DNA from: CAWCTB01 sp963798275
GTDB lineage: Bacteria > Acidobacteriota > Terriglobia > Terriglobales > Acidobacteriaceae
NCBI GenBank assembly: GCA_963798275.1
Contig: CAWCTB010000041.1
Coordinates: forward strand, 1-64,000
DNA: 64,000 nt
Reading direction: 5' to 3'
Made by a program: the position numbers and the translations under genes
Shown: one piece after another, positions 10,449 to 19,184 of the stretch
How positions within the stretch are numbered: the stretch's first letter is position 1
Layout of the letters: each line of letters starts with the position of its first letter
Notes under the pieces: model-generated
Databases searched by the model: none
What the model was told of the DNA's origin: nothing
The model's input: only the letters and a program-made list of their open reading frames with translations

Positions 10449-11291
10449 CTATTTTACGGCAGCGGGAGTAGATTTTCGCGCTTCGCGGTGATAGAGCAGT
10501 TGCTCTACGGTGCGGTCCATGGAATCAAGGATGCTCTCCGGAGGCAACGGTGCGCGCACATCTTCCAGGGCGATATTCCAATCCCTGGAACGCGCTTCCG
10601 AAGCCGAAAGCGCAGTACGAACTGACTTCCTCGAAGCGGTAAACCCCAACCAGATGAGGCAGGAGATTACATATGCACCACTGTTGAGTTCGTTCAGGGT
10701 AGAACGCTTGATGATGGTGGTATGAGGTATCGCGGTGACCACCAGCATGCTGATGGCGGCAAAGAAGCCAAATCCCAGAGCAATACCAAATAGAATGTGA
10801 CGGCGAGAGATCCCCAGATACTCGCTGAACAGGAGCAGGAAGAACACCAGTCCACACTGCATTACGCGCACGTTTCGCTCAACCAGGAATATGGTGCTGG
10901 TTATAGCGTCAACCTGATTGGTATGAACCGAAGAAATGGCCGACATGCCGGCCACGAGCAGCACGACCAGCGCCGACCAGCGAAATAAGATGACGCTGAG
11001 GTCGCGCAACGCCTCAAAAGGTCGGAAGGCGTCGGTAAAAATCTCCTGCAGAACGGCGAACGACAGCAAAATGCTGAGGGAAATGGTTACCCAGTAACCG
11101 AAATAGTAAGTCGTGTAGGAGATGGGCCGCACGACGGCGAGAAATGCAACCGTCAAGATTTGCAGGATTGTGTAGTTGAAAAAATAAGGATATTCCTTAT
11201 GCAACTGACGCCGATACATAAAATACAGCACCGCCGCCTGCAACACAGGCGCGCTCAGCCACAAGACGTACTCCAGCAACTGTACCCGCAT
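10449..11291 (-). CDS. Conserved multi-pass membrane protein of unknown function
   Basis: 280 residues with about seven hydrophobic segments spread from residue 5 to about 215, then a charged cytosolic tail ending EARKSTPAAVK. The hydrophobic stretches include YVLWLSAPVLQAAVLYFMY and VTISLSILLSFAVLQEIF. I do not recognise a named family. It lies 108 bases downstream of the tandem-repeat secreted protein in the same direction and could be co-transcribed with it, but nothing in the protein shows a shared role. Confidence 0.7.
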   Translation of the reverse strand: MRVQLLEYVLWLSAPVLQAAVLYFMYRRQLHKEYPYFFNYTILQILTVAFLAVVRPISYTTYYFGYWVTISLSILLSFAVLQEIFTDAFRPFEALRDLSVILFRWSALVVLLVAGMSAISSVHTNQVDAITSTIFLVERNVRVMQCGLVFFLLLFSEYLGISRRHILFGIALGFGFFAAISMLVVTAIPHTTIIKRSTLNELNSGAYVISCLIWLGFTASRKSVRTALSASEARSRDWNIALEDVRAPLPPESILDSMDRTVEQLLYHREARKSTPAAVK

Positions 11292-11399
11292 GACGTCTCA
11301 CAAAGCATAGCGCTGAACGTCAGGCAATACAAGGTCGATCTTCCGCTACAAAAGTCGCTGTCAGCTATGATCTTTGATGTCTTATGCTCTCCTTAATCA

Positions 11400-13093
11400 T
11401 CAGCCAGCAAATGCTGTAGATTCAGCCCGATACATGCCCGTAAGAGAGATTCTCAAGTCATCGCTGCCCTGACAGGTCTTGCCGGGATAGCAGCTGGGAA
11501 TGGGAGAACCTTCGCCAGCCAGCAAGCGCAGGCTGTCGCTGCCCTGGCAGGTCTTGCCGGGATAGCAGCTGGGAATGGGAGAACCTTCGCCAGCCATCAA
11601 GCGCAGGCTGTCGCCGCCCTGGCAGGTCTTGCCGGGATAGCAGCTGGGGATGGGTGAACCTTCGCCGGCCATCAAGCGCAGGCTGTCGCTGCCCTGGCAG
11701 GTCTTGCCGGGATAGCAGCTGGGAATGGGTGAACCTTCGCCCGCAATCACGCGCAGATCGTCGTCACCCGAGCAGGTCTTGCCGGGATAGCAACTGGGAA
11801 TGGGAGAACCTTCGCCCGCAATCACGCGCAGATCGTCGTCGCCCTGAGCAGGTCTTGCCGGGATAGCAGCTGGGAATGGGAGAACCTTCGCCGGCCATCA
11901 AGCGCAGGTCGTCGCTGCCCTGGCAGGTCTTGCCGGGATAGCAGCTGGGAATGGGAGAACCTTCGCCAGCCATCAAGCGCAGGGTGTCGCTGCCCTGACA
12001 GGTCTTGCCGGGATAGCAGCTGGGAATGGGAGAACCTTCGCCAGCCAGCAAGCGCAGGCTGTCGTCGCCCTGACAGGTCTTGCCGGGATAGCAGCTGGGA
12101 ATGGGAGAACCTTCGCCAGCCAGCAAGCGCAGGCTGTCGTCGCCCTGACAGGTCTTGCCGGGATAGCAGCTGGGAATGGGAGAACCTTCGCCAGCCATCA
12201 AGCGCAGGGCGTCGTCGCCCTGGCAGGTCTTGCCGGGATAGCAGCTGGGAATGGGAGAACCTTCGCCAGCCATCAAGCGCAGGGTGTCGCTGCCCTGGCA
12301 GGTCTTGCCGGGATAGCAACTGGGAATGGGAGAACCTTCGCCAGCCATCAAGCGCAGGGTGTCGCTGCCCTGGCAGGTCTTGCCGGGATAGCAGCTGGGA
12401 ATGGGTGAGCCTTCGCCGGCCATCAAGCGCAGGCTGTCGTCGCCCTGGCAGGTCTTGCCGGGATAGCAGCTGGGAATGGGAGAGCCTTCGCCAGCCAGCA
12501 AGCGCAGGCTGTCGTCGCCCTGACAGGTCTTGCCGGGGTAGCAGCTGGGAATGGGTGAGCCTTCGCCGGCCATCAAGCGCAGGCTGTCGCTGCCCTGGCA
12601 GGTCTTGCCGGGATAGCAGCTGGGAATGGGAGAACCTTCGCCGGCCATCAAGCGCAGGCTGTCGTCTACCCTGACAGGTCTTTCCGGGGTAGCAGCTGGG
12701 AATGGGAGAACCTTCGCCGGCCATCAAGCGCAGGCTGTCGTCACCGTCGCAGGTCTTGCCGGGGTAGCAGCTGGGAATGGGAGAACCTTCGCCGGCCATC
12801 AAGCGCAGGCTGTCGTCGCCCTGACAGGTCTTGCCGGGATAGCAGCTGGGAATGGGAGAACCTTCGCCGGCCATCAAGCGCAGGCTGTCGTCGCCCTGAC
12901 AGGTCTTGCCGGGATAGCAGCTAGGGATGGGTGAGCCTTCGCCGGGCGACATTAGCGAATTGGTGGAAGTCGGCGATGCGGCGGCGACCACCGGGTGCGA
13001 TTGATTTGAATTCGATATATTCGAATCATCGGCTGCGTTGGAGATTCCAGCGAACAACATGACGATCAGCGCACACAAAACGAAATGCTTCAT
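11400..13093 (-). CDS. Secreted tandem-repeat protein with twenty 25-residue Cys-containing units (two frame breaks)
   Basis: Function unknown. The start at 13093 is fixed by AGGAG six bases upstream. A Sec signal peptide follows (MKHFVLCALIVMLFAGISNA), then a Ser/Asn-rich linker, then twenty units of 25 residues with the core GEGSPIPSCYPGKTC followed by QGDDSLRLMA or close variants (GSDTLRL, GDDALRL, VIA). Each unit has one C-x5-C pair, about 40 Cys in all, which would suit one small disulfide loop per unit outside the cytoplasm. The tail ends SLTGMYRAESTAFAG. One extra base near 12667 and another near 11849 break the frame; removing both gives about 563 residues. The breaks may be assembly errors in a near-identical array or slippage. 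A 60-residue secreted peptide gene lies 41 bases upstream. Confidence 0.8.
11447..12948 (-). repeat. 75-bp tandem array, 20 copies
   Basis: Twenty head-to-tail 75-bp units coding the Cys-containing repeats. The span is 1502 bases, which equals 20 x 75 plus the two extra bases. Copies are nearly identical at DNA level, including silent positions, differing mainly in the GTCGTC/GTCGCT segment and at AGC/ATC in the LLA/LMA position. There are no spacers, so this is not a CRISPR. Such homogeneity points to recent expansion or gene conversion. Confidence 0.95.
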
Positions 13094-13134
13094 AATAGTC
13101 TCCTGGTCGAGCACGACCATTTGGTTGAGGTTGG

Positions 13135-13317
13135 TTACTGGTTGAGGGTCGAGTCGCCGCCCTGGAAGCTCTGGGGAGCAATCAGCGGCGCGGGCGAAGT
13201 CCCGTCGCCAAGCACAATGGTTGTACCGTCCGCAAAAGTGGGGGTTGCTCCGCTAACGGCTGAAAACACGCCGGCCAACATCAAGCTTGCCAGTGCAGCA
13301 ACAAGGGTCATTTTCAC
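13135..13317 (-). CDS. Small secreted peptide related to one unit of the downstream repeat protein
   Basis: 60 residues. A Sec signal peptide (MKMTLVAALASLMLAGVFSA) precedes a short mature part, ATPTFADGTTIVLGDGTSP then APLIAPQSFQGGDSTLNQ. The mature part resembles a single repeat of the downstream gene: GDGTSPAP against GEGSPIP, and QGGDSTL against QGDDSL, but with no Cys. The GTG start at 13317 has GGAG nine bases upstream, which fits better than the ATG two codons in. It ends 41 bases before the repeat-protein start, so the two probably form an operon. Function unknown. Confidence 0.7.
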   Translation of the reverse strand: MKMTLVAALASLMLAGVFSAVSGATPTFADGTTIVLGDGTSPAPLIAPQSFQGGDSTLNQ

Positions 13318-13642
13318 GATTGATATCTCCGCAGGGGCTCTTGGCAGCCCGGAATGTGAATCGAGTCAGCGCCGAACTAAGGGCATAATTCTGTAACTGC
13401 ACGCTGATAGGAAACGCCCGATATGGAGCGCAGTCTTCATATCGAGTGGCCTAATTGAACTCGTAGGCATTATAAGAAGCATTTCTCAAAGAACAGGCAT
13501 AATTCGGTTGAGCCTCAGGTGACGAAAGTACATGTACCGTCGATGACTAGTCGGTTACGGCACTTAAGCGCCAGAGAACTATTCACCGGGGCCTGGCAAA
13601 AATAACCACATAAGCGCGAAACCTGAACCTTACGGCACAGGG
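13318..13642. other. Intergenic region, no gene seen
   Basis: 325 bases between the divergent secreted-peptide and zinc-ribbon genes, noticeably richer in A+T than the surroundings near 13440-13500. It presumably holds the promoters of both, but I see no convincing -35/-10 pair. Short ORFs here show no domain character. Confidence 0.5.
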
Positions 13643-13831
13643 ATGAGAGACCTGAAAAAAGATACGCACCCGGTACTCCCAGTCCCTGCCCAGAGTGCCA
13701 GTCCAAGGCAGTACAGCCCTTGTGACCTAGCGCAGACGTGCCCAAACTGCTCTACTTCTCTCCTCCAAAATCACTGCAAGCTAGTCTGTCCAGCGTGCAA
13801 CTTCTTCCTCAGCTGCTCCGACTTCTATTGA
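13643..13831 (+). CDS. Small zinc-ribbon protein
   Basis: Up to 62 residues. The C-terminal half has two knuckles, TCPNCSTSLLQ and CKLVCPACNFFLSCSDFY, with C-x2-C pairs that would hold one zinc. The terminal NHCKLVCPACNFFLSCSDFY block resembles a short conserved protein type that ends the same way, which is why I keep it despite its size. The start is uncertain: the ATG at 13643 has AGGG directly adjacent rather than spaced. Role unknown; zinc ribbons of this size usually contact nucleic acid or a protein partner. Confidence 0.6.
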   Translation: MRDLKKDTHPVLPVPAQSASPRQYSPCDLAQTCPNCSTSLLQNHCKLVCPACNFFLSCSDFY

Positions 13832-14229
13832 ATCACTTGCAATCCAAAAGCCAAACAGTTTTGAAAGTTTTAACAAACTCCCGTACAAGAACGGGCCGAC
13901 GTTGATTTCGCAGAGCGCCGCGAAGTTGCCGATACACCACGAGCGGTTGATCGACATCGCTCTCCAATCTCGCCCTGAATCGCCGCGTCACGCGGGACTG
14001 ACCATGCCAGCGTGACTTCACCCGCGGCTACTCGCACTCGCAGAATCGATCGCGAGTCACCTGACGAACGCCGCGCCCGATTGCCGCCATTGGCAGCGGT
14101 GATGACCACCATGTCGTGGCCAGTTTCCCTTGTGCTAACGTTGCAGACTGACAGTAAAAGAACGAAAAGCGCTGGTTCTGCGTCCCATGTCTTGCCCGTT
14201 GCCGGAACGGTCAGCTTGAAGAGAGTCGA
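13832..14229. other. Intergenic region, no recognised gene
   Basis: 398 bases. Several short overlapping ORFs exist on both strands (for example minus 13870-14112) but none shows a family motif or a ribosome site, and their composition is what G+C-rich DNA gives by chance. A frame-broken small gene cannot be excluded. Confidence 0.4.
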
Positions 14230-14472
14230 ATGTGGGCGCCAACCGCGGCAGAAAGGTCAGCCAACTTGCAGAACGAAACTGTAACCAAACTGCGCAGCCT
14301 GGCGCACGATCTCAGCAATTCCATCGAAACCATCATGCAGGCTTCGTATCTCCTGGCCCAGGCAAAACTCGACGACTCCAATAAGAAATGGTTGGAACTC
14401 ATCGATAAGGCGTCGTTGGACGCGGCACGCATCAACCGCGAGATACGGGATATTCTGCGCTCCCAGGGCTGA
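14230..14472 (+). CDS. Stand-alone HisKA-like (DHp) helical protein
   Basis: 80 residues, nearly all helix. Residues 22-78 look like the dimerisation/phosphoacceptor domain of a histidine kinase: LRSLAHDLSNSIETIMQASY with a His-Asp at the H-box position, then ELIDKASLDAARINREIRDI. There is no ATP-binding domain in this frame or directly downstream, so it cannot autophosphorylate alone. It may be a phosphotransfer or decoy protein acting with another kinase; the NtrB-like kinase at 15249 is the nearest. The start may be later than 14230, since no clear ribosome site precedes it. Confidence 0.6.
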   Translation: MWAPTAAERSANLQNETVTKLRSLAHDLSNSIETIMQASYLLAQAKLDDSNKKWLELIDKASLDAARINREIRDILRSQG

Positions 14473-14632
14473 CTCCTCGGACTCGCCTCTCCTTGGAATT
14501 CGGCTCTCCTGACCGCGGCAGTGGTGGTCGAAGCCCCGCCTTGAGCCACGCGCTGCATGGGCGTTCAACAGCATGTTGGCTGCCTGCACCCGCAGGCAGC
14601 CGGGAAAGCGCCTCTGCCAATGCGGCTATCGC

Positions 14633-15058
14633 TCAGGAGATGAGCTTGGCACTCATGCTGACTTTCGCGTTCAAAACGCGAGAAACCGGACAGCCCTTTT
14701 CGGCGTTCTGTGCGGCCTCGTTGAACTTGGCCTCACCGCCGCCAGGAATCTTTGCCGTAACATCCAGGTGTGAGGACGTGATCGTAGGTTTGCCTTCGAT
14801 GAAATCAAGGGTGAGCGTAGCGGTTGTATCGATGCTCTCGGCAGTGAGGCCGGCTTTGCCCAACTCCGCGGAGAGCGCCATCGAGAAGCAGCCGGCGTGC
14901 GCCGCTGCGATCAGTTCTTCAGGATTTGTGCCAATCCCATTTTCAAAACGGGTGCTGAACGAATATTGCGTGCTCTTGAGAACTCCACTCTGCGTCGAGA
15001 CGGTTCCTTGCCCATCCTTTAATCCTCCCGACCAGTGAGCTTGACCTGTACGCTGCAT
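14633..15058 (-). CDS. osmC: OsmC/Ohr family peroxiredoxin
   Basis: 141-residue thiol-dependent organic hydroperoxide reductase. Both catalytic Cys are present in their usual settings, HAGCFSMALS (about residue 57) and EKGCPVSRVLNAKVS (about residue 122). The protein starts RTGQAHWSGGLKDGQGTVST, typical of the OsmC branch. A perfect AGGAGG lies six bases before the ATG. It stands alone, convergent with nothing and divergent from the sensor kinase, so it may have its own stress promoter. Confidence 0.95.
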   Translation of the reverse strand: MQRTGQAHWSGGLKDGQGTVSTQSGVLKSTQYSFSTRFENGIGTNPEELIAAAHAGCFSMALSAELGKAGLTAESIDTTATLTLDFIEGKPTITSSHLDVTAKIPGGGEAKFNEAAQNAEKGCPVSRVLNAKVSMSAKLIS

Positions 15059-15248
15059 TCATATCCTCCTAACGAGAAATCACACTGCTCCAAGTTACAC
15101 GAAGTCGCCAGATGCTGTCCGGTCAACCGCAACCATGACGTGACGGCCGGGGCCGCCGTCTGGTTCGACTGTTGTCCCATTGGCGCGGTTTCCCGGGTCT
15201 GCTTTCGACTGGTATGATGCGGCAAGCCATTCGTCCCCGGGCCATCAC

Positions 15249-17129
15249 ATGTCTCGAATCCGGCTAAAAACCAAACTAGTGCTTGCGATCAGCGGCATGG
15301 TCGTCGCCCTGGTTGTTATCTTCTCGTACGTTTATGTCTCGAAGATCGTGCGGTCGAGGACCTCGCAAGCGAGCGACACTGCGGAATTCGTGGCCAAGGA
15401 GATGCGGGAGAGATCGGGAGACGCCACGCACGTCGACCCGGCGGAACTGGGTGTAGATCCTGGCGACGCCAATGCCGTTGCGCAGGCGCTGGAACACCGG
15501 TTGCAGAAAGACCCGGGAATGAACAGCCTGCTTAATTCCATCGTGGGCTACTCCACCGTGATTTACGACGCAGCGATCGTAGACAAGCATGGCCGGGCGA
15601 TTGCGCACACGACTTCCGCCATGGTGAATCGCACGGTGGACCAGCGGGAGAGTTTCTACGACTTCCGAAACGCGAGCTTCTTGAAACAGATTGAGGTGGT
15701 TTACGGCAGCCCGCGGGTGTACGACCTGTCGCTGCCGATTTACCGGGAGGGGCAACACTTCGGCGACATCCGAGTCGGAATCTCGACGGTGTTTTTGAAA
15801 AGCGAGATCCAGCCGCAACTGACCCAGGCTCTGGCGTTCTCCTCGCTGGCGATCCTGGTGTCACTGATTCTGGCGGCAGGGCTTTCCAATATTGCACTGC
15901 GTCCGCTGGAGGCGATCGGGCGCAGGCTGGATCTGATGACCGCGGGCGTGCCCGATGCGGTTTCCGATCCCGACCCAAAGCGCATCGACGAATACGGGCT
16001 GGTGAACACCAAGATCGATCGCCTGGGCCGCCAGATCAAAGATGTGAAGGAGGTCTTTAGCGCTCTCAAGGAAAACCTTGACCAGATCATGGGGACGCTG
16101 CAGGACGGCCTGATGCTGTTTACGCGTGACTCTCGTGTCGTGCTGGTGAGCGCTTCTGCGGAACGATTTGTGGGCCGTCCGCGAGCCGATATCCTGGGGC
16201 GGAGCGTGGAAGCCATTTTCAACGACACCACCAAGCTGGGACAGATCGTTCTGGATGCCTTCGCCCTGCATCAGCACCTGCCACAGCGCGAGATCGAATT
16301 GGAGAGCGGAAGACGTGTGCAGATCGCGCTGGATTTTATTTCGGAGCGCGGAGAACGGATTGGTGCGCTGCTGACCATGCGGGATGCGGAATCGGTGTAC
16401 CGCATCGAAAACGAGATTGAACTGTCGCGGCGCATGGCGTCCATCGGACGGCTGACCTCCGGGGTAGCCCACGAAGTCAAGAATCCGATCAACGCCATTG
16501 TGGTTCATCTGGAGTTGCTGCGCGAGAAGATGAAGCAGGCGGACTCCACGACCCGGCGGCACATGGAGGTCATCGATAGCGAGATCCACCGTTTGGACCG
16601 CGTGGTGCAGACGTTGATCGACTTCAATCGGCCTGTAGAGTTGCGCCTGAGCGACTTCGATTTGCGACGAGTGGCGGAAGATGTCTGCGCGCTGGCGGCT
16701 CCGGACGCGGCGCGGCAGGGGGTGAAGATCGAGGCCCAAATGGGGTCCACCGCATTGCCGGTACGGGCCGATGCCGACCTGATCAAACAGGCATTGCTGA
16801 ACGTTGTGCTCAACGGCGTGCAGGCCATGGACAACGGTGGGGTGCTCACGATCGCGACGAGAAGCGAAGCCCGGGCAGTGGCCATCGAGGTTCGTGATCA
16901 GGGCAAAGGCATCTCTGCGGACATTCGCGACAGGATTTTCAATCTGTACTTCACCACCAAGGAGAAGGGGAGCGGCATCGGCCTGGCGATGAGCTACCGT
17001 GCGCTGCAATTGCACAACGGCTCGCTGGAATATCAGACGGAGATGGGGAAAGGAACCACTTTCCGTTTGTTTCTGCCGCTGGCGGGCGCAAAAGAACAGG
17101 AGGTAATCCATGCGGTTACCCGCACCTGA
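15249..17129 (+). CDS. Membrane sensor histidine kinase, NtrB-like (HAMP-PAS-HisKA-HATPase)
   Basis: About 626 residues. A transmembrane helix at residues 9-31 and another at about 194-214 flank a periplasmic sensing domain. A HAMP linker follows, then a PAS domain (about 277-385, LDQIMGTLQDGLMLFTRDSR). The H-box is TSGVAHEVKNPINAIVVHLE with His near 407, and the ATP domain has NVVLNGVQAM, DQGKGIS and EKGSGIGLAMSYRAL. It resembles NtrB/ZraS-type kinases that drive sigma-54 activators, but no response regulator is next to it. The ATG at 15249 directly precedes the first helix. The ribosome site is weak; an in-frame start at 15180 would add 23 residues. Confidence 0.93.
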   Translation: MSRIRLKTKLVLAISGMVVALVVIFSYVYVSKIVRSRTSQASDTAEFVAKEMRERSGDATHVDPAELGVDPGDANAVAQALEHRLQKDPGMNSLLNSIVGYSTVIYDAAIVDKHGRAIAHTTSAMVNRTVDQRESFYDFRNASFLKQIEVVYGSPRVYDLSLPIYREGQHFGDIRVGISTVFLKSEIQPQLTQALAFSSLAILVSLILAAGLSNIALRPLEAIGRRLDLMTAGVPDAVSDPDPKRIDEYGLVNTKIDRLGRQIKDVKEVFSALKENLDQIMGTLQDGLMLFTRDSRVVLVSASAERFVGRPRADILGRSVEAIFNDTTKLGQIVLDAFALHQHLPQREIELESGRRVQIALDFISERGERIGALLTMRDAESVYRIENEIELSRRMASIGRLTSGVAHEVKNPINAIVVHLELLREKMKQADSTTRRHMEVIDSEIHRLDRVVQTLIDFNRPVELRLSDFDLRRVAEDVCALAAPDAARQGVKIEAQMGSTALPVRADADLIKQALLNVVLNGVQAMDNGGVLTIATRSEARAVAIEVRDQGKGISADIRDRIFNLYFTTKEKGSGIGLAMSYRALQLHNGSLEYQTEMGKGTTFRLFLPLAGAKEQEVIHAVTRT

Positions 17130-17262
17130 AGGCTGGGAGTCGAGCGACTTCTCAGTTTGCAAGATGGCGCGAGCCTTTTTGAGGCGGAGAATTTATCATG
17201 GGGCAACTGAACTGCTCTTCGGTTGAGTGCCCCGCACCGGACGACCGAGTTCGTGACCCCGA

Positions 17263-17880
17263 ATGAGTCTTGCGCGCAAATTCGTCACCTTGGTTCTCGC
17301 TACCTTCCTGGCCGGGAGTTTAGGATGCAAGGAGAAGCGGCCGAAACCTAGCTTGCCAGGGCCAGCCACGGCTCCCACCCTGAGCGAGAGTCTGCCACCT
17401 GAGCTGACGCAGACGGAAGCTCCCGAGCCGGTGGCCGCAGTTAAACCACCGCCCGAACCACCCAAGGCGGTCACCAAGCCGCGCACGCATGCACGCAAAG
17501 TGAAGCCGAGCACTCCGCCGCCGGCCGCGAGCGCGGCAGACAACGCTGCGCCGCCCGCGTCCGCCAATACCACCGTTGCGGCTATCAAACCTCCACGGAA
17601 CCCAGCCGAGGCAGCCACCGAGGCCGCGATCAGCGCGGACGTGAGCAGTGCCCAGGCACTGCGCGAGAAAAACACAACCCAGCAAGTGCTGGATGACACG
17701 GAAAACCAATTGAAGAATGTCGAGGCCAGAAAACTAAGCAGCGATGAGCAGGCCATCCTTTCGCAGATCAAGACCTATATCAGCCAGTCGCGCAAGGCGA
17801 TTACCGATGGCGATTACGAGCGCGCCTCGAACCTGGCCAAGAAAGCCCAACTGCTGGCAGAGGCCCTGGTCAAGAAATAA
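17263..17880 (+). CDS. Pro/Ala-rich lipoprotein with C-terminal helical domain
   Basis: 205 residues. A signal peptide with lipobox (TFLAGSLGC, Cys at 22) predicts lipidation. A long disordered segment rich in Pro, Ala and Lys follows (residues 25-120), then a helical C-terminus, RKAITDGDYERASNLAKKAQ, that looks like a half TPR. It follows the sensor kinase by 133 bases in the same direction. Function unknown; a periplasm-spanning tether or an envelope accessory protein would fit. Confidence 0.75.
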   Translation: MSLARKFVTLVLATFLAGSLGCKEKRPKPSLPGPATAPTLSESLPPELTQTEAPEPVAAVKPPPEPPKAVTKPRTHARKVKPSTPPPAASAADNAAPPASANTTVAAIKPPRNPAEAATEAAISADVSSAQALREKNTTQQVLDDTENQLKNVEARKLSSDEQAILSQIKTYISQSRKAITDGDYERASNLAKKAQLLAEALVKK

Positions 17881-17899
17881 GCCGCTTCTTCGGCAGGCA

Positions 17900-19012
17900 T
17901 TATTTCTTTCCGGCCCCCCGCACCTTGGCCAACATGTCCTTAGCGGGACCCTGGTAGGGACCGTTGATGGCGGCCGCTTTCTCCAGCGTGGCGATGGAAT
18001 CAGCCTTCTTGTTCTGCTTCGCATAAGCCCAGCCCAAGCGGAAGAGCGCAGCCTGCTCCGCCTGGGGATCGTCCTGCAGCAGACCTATCGCGGTCTTGAG
18101 TTCCGGGACAGCAGCCACGAGTTTTTCCTGCTTGAGATAGGCATACCCGAGGGTGGAGTGCGCGACGCCGGCAGCGAGTTTGTTGGATTTGTCGGGCGTG
18201 CCTTTGGCGGCCAGAGCGATCACCTGGTTGGCGTAAGTGATCGCCTTGCTGAGTTCCTTGGGATCTTCGACGTAGGCATTGGCCAGCATCAGCAGGGTTG
18301 GGATGCTGTCGGGATTGGCAGCCAGAGCCTTCTCGCCATAGGCTTCCAGTCGCTGCGGCTGGTTCAGTTGCTGCAAACTGTACAACGCCAACTGCGAAAC
18401 CTGCTCTTCGAACTGGGACTTGGGGAAGGCCGGGGTGAACTTCTCGATATAGCTCATTCGTTTGTTGGGGTCCTGCTCAGCGGCAATGGCGTTGTAGGCG
18501 CCCGCTTCGAGAAAGTCATACGACGATTTGGCAGAACTCTGAGCCTCCGAGATGCGATTATTCCAGTCCGCGTCCGAGACGTCGGCCGGCTTCTTCTGCT
18601 CAGCGATGGAGTGATAGACAGCAGCGCCGCGCACCGCGTAATCGACAACCGCGCCACCGTCTTTTAGTGCCTGAGCGATCGTGGTGTCGGAGACAATGAT
18701 GTCAAGATCGTCGGGATAGTCCTCCAGTGCCTTGTTGCCCCATTCCAGCGCCTTGGCATTGTCACCCGCAGCATGGTACTGCTGCGACAATTGCCACTCG
18801 GCGTAGGCCACAGCGGACTTGTTGCCGGAAAATTTCTGAATGAAGTCTTCGTAAGCTGCGGCACGCTTGCCGGTGTCTGCCTCGGCTGCGATGGCAGTCA
18901 GTTCCTTGTCCTCCGGCGAGCCGGCGGGAATGACGATCTTGGAACCTTGCGACCATCCCGAAAGCGAGCAGAGGAGCAGAGTGAAAAGGACGGCGCCGCG
19001 GGTAAGATTCAT
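17900..19012 (-). CDS. Secreted TPR-repeat protein
   Basis: 370 residues. A signal peptide (MNLTRGAVLFTLLLCSLSGW) is followed by tetratricopeptide-like helical pairs: AYAEWQLSQQYHAAGDNAKA, GVAHSTLGYAYLKQEKLVAA and AALFRLGWAYAKQNKKADSI. It ends KDMLAKVRGAGKK. Such periplasmic TPR proteins act as scaffolds; no partner can be named. GAGG lies about six bases before the ATG. It is convergent with the lipoprotein gene, 19 bases apart. Confidence 0.85.
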   Translation of the reverse strand: MNLTRGAVLFTLLLCSLSGWSQGSKIVIPAGSPEDKELTAIAAEADTGKRAAAYEDFIQKFSGNKSAVAYAEWQLSQQYHAAGDNAKALEWGNKALEDYPDDLDIIVSDTTIAQALKDGGAVVDYAVRGAAVYHSIAEQKKPADVSDADWNNRISEAQSSAKSSYDFLEAGAYNAIAAEQDPNKRMSYIEKFTPAFPKSQFEEQVSQLALYSLQQLNQPQRLEAYGEKALAANPDSIPTLLMLANAYVEDPKELSKAITYANQVIALAAKGTPDKSNKLAAGVAHSTLGYAYLKQEKLVAAVPELKTAIGLLQDDPQAEQAALFRLGWAYAKQNKKADSIATLEKAAAINGPYQGPAKDMLAKVRGAGKK

Positions 19013-19184
19013 TGCACACCTCGCTGGATCGTCTGGCTGGAACAGTGCGGCTGCGCCGTGCGCGCACCCCGCCTGACCAGAGTCTCTGTTTTCGGGGAAA
19101 TGCTACCGCTTTTACGGAGTGGAGGCTATGAGATAACGCACAGGTCAAAGTGAGCCAGCCGTCGAACCCAGGTTCGGGGACGCG

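Noticed and set aside
12405..12934. Plus-strand repeat ORFs across the array
   Set aside because: They are antisense readings of the repeat protein and lack a start region or signal peptide.
11447..12948. CRISPR array
   Set aside because: The units are contiguous 75-bp coding repeats with no variable spacers.
13870..14112. Minus-strand ORF of 80 codons
   Set aside because: No motif, no ribosome site, Arg/Ser-rich composition typical of chance ORFs in this DNA.
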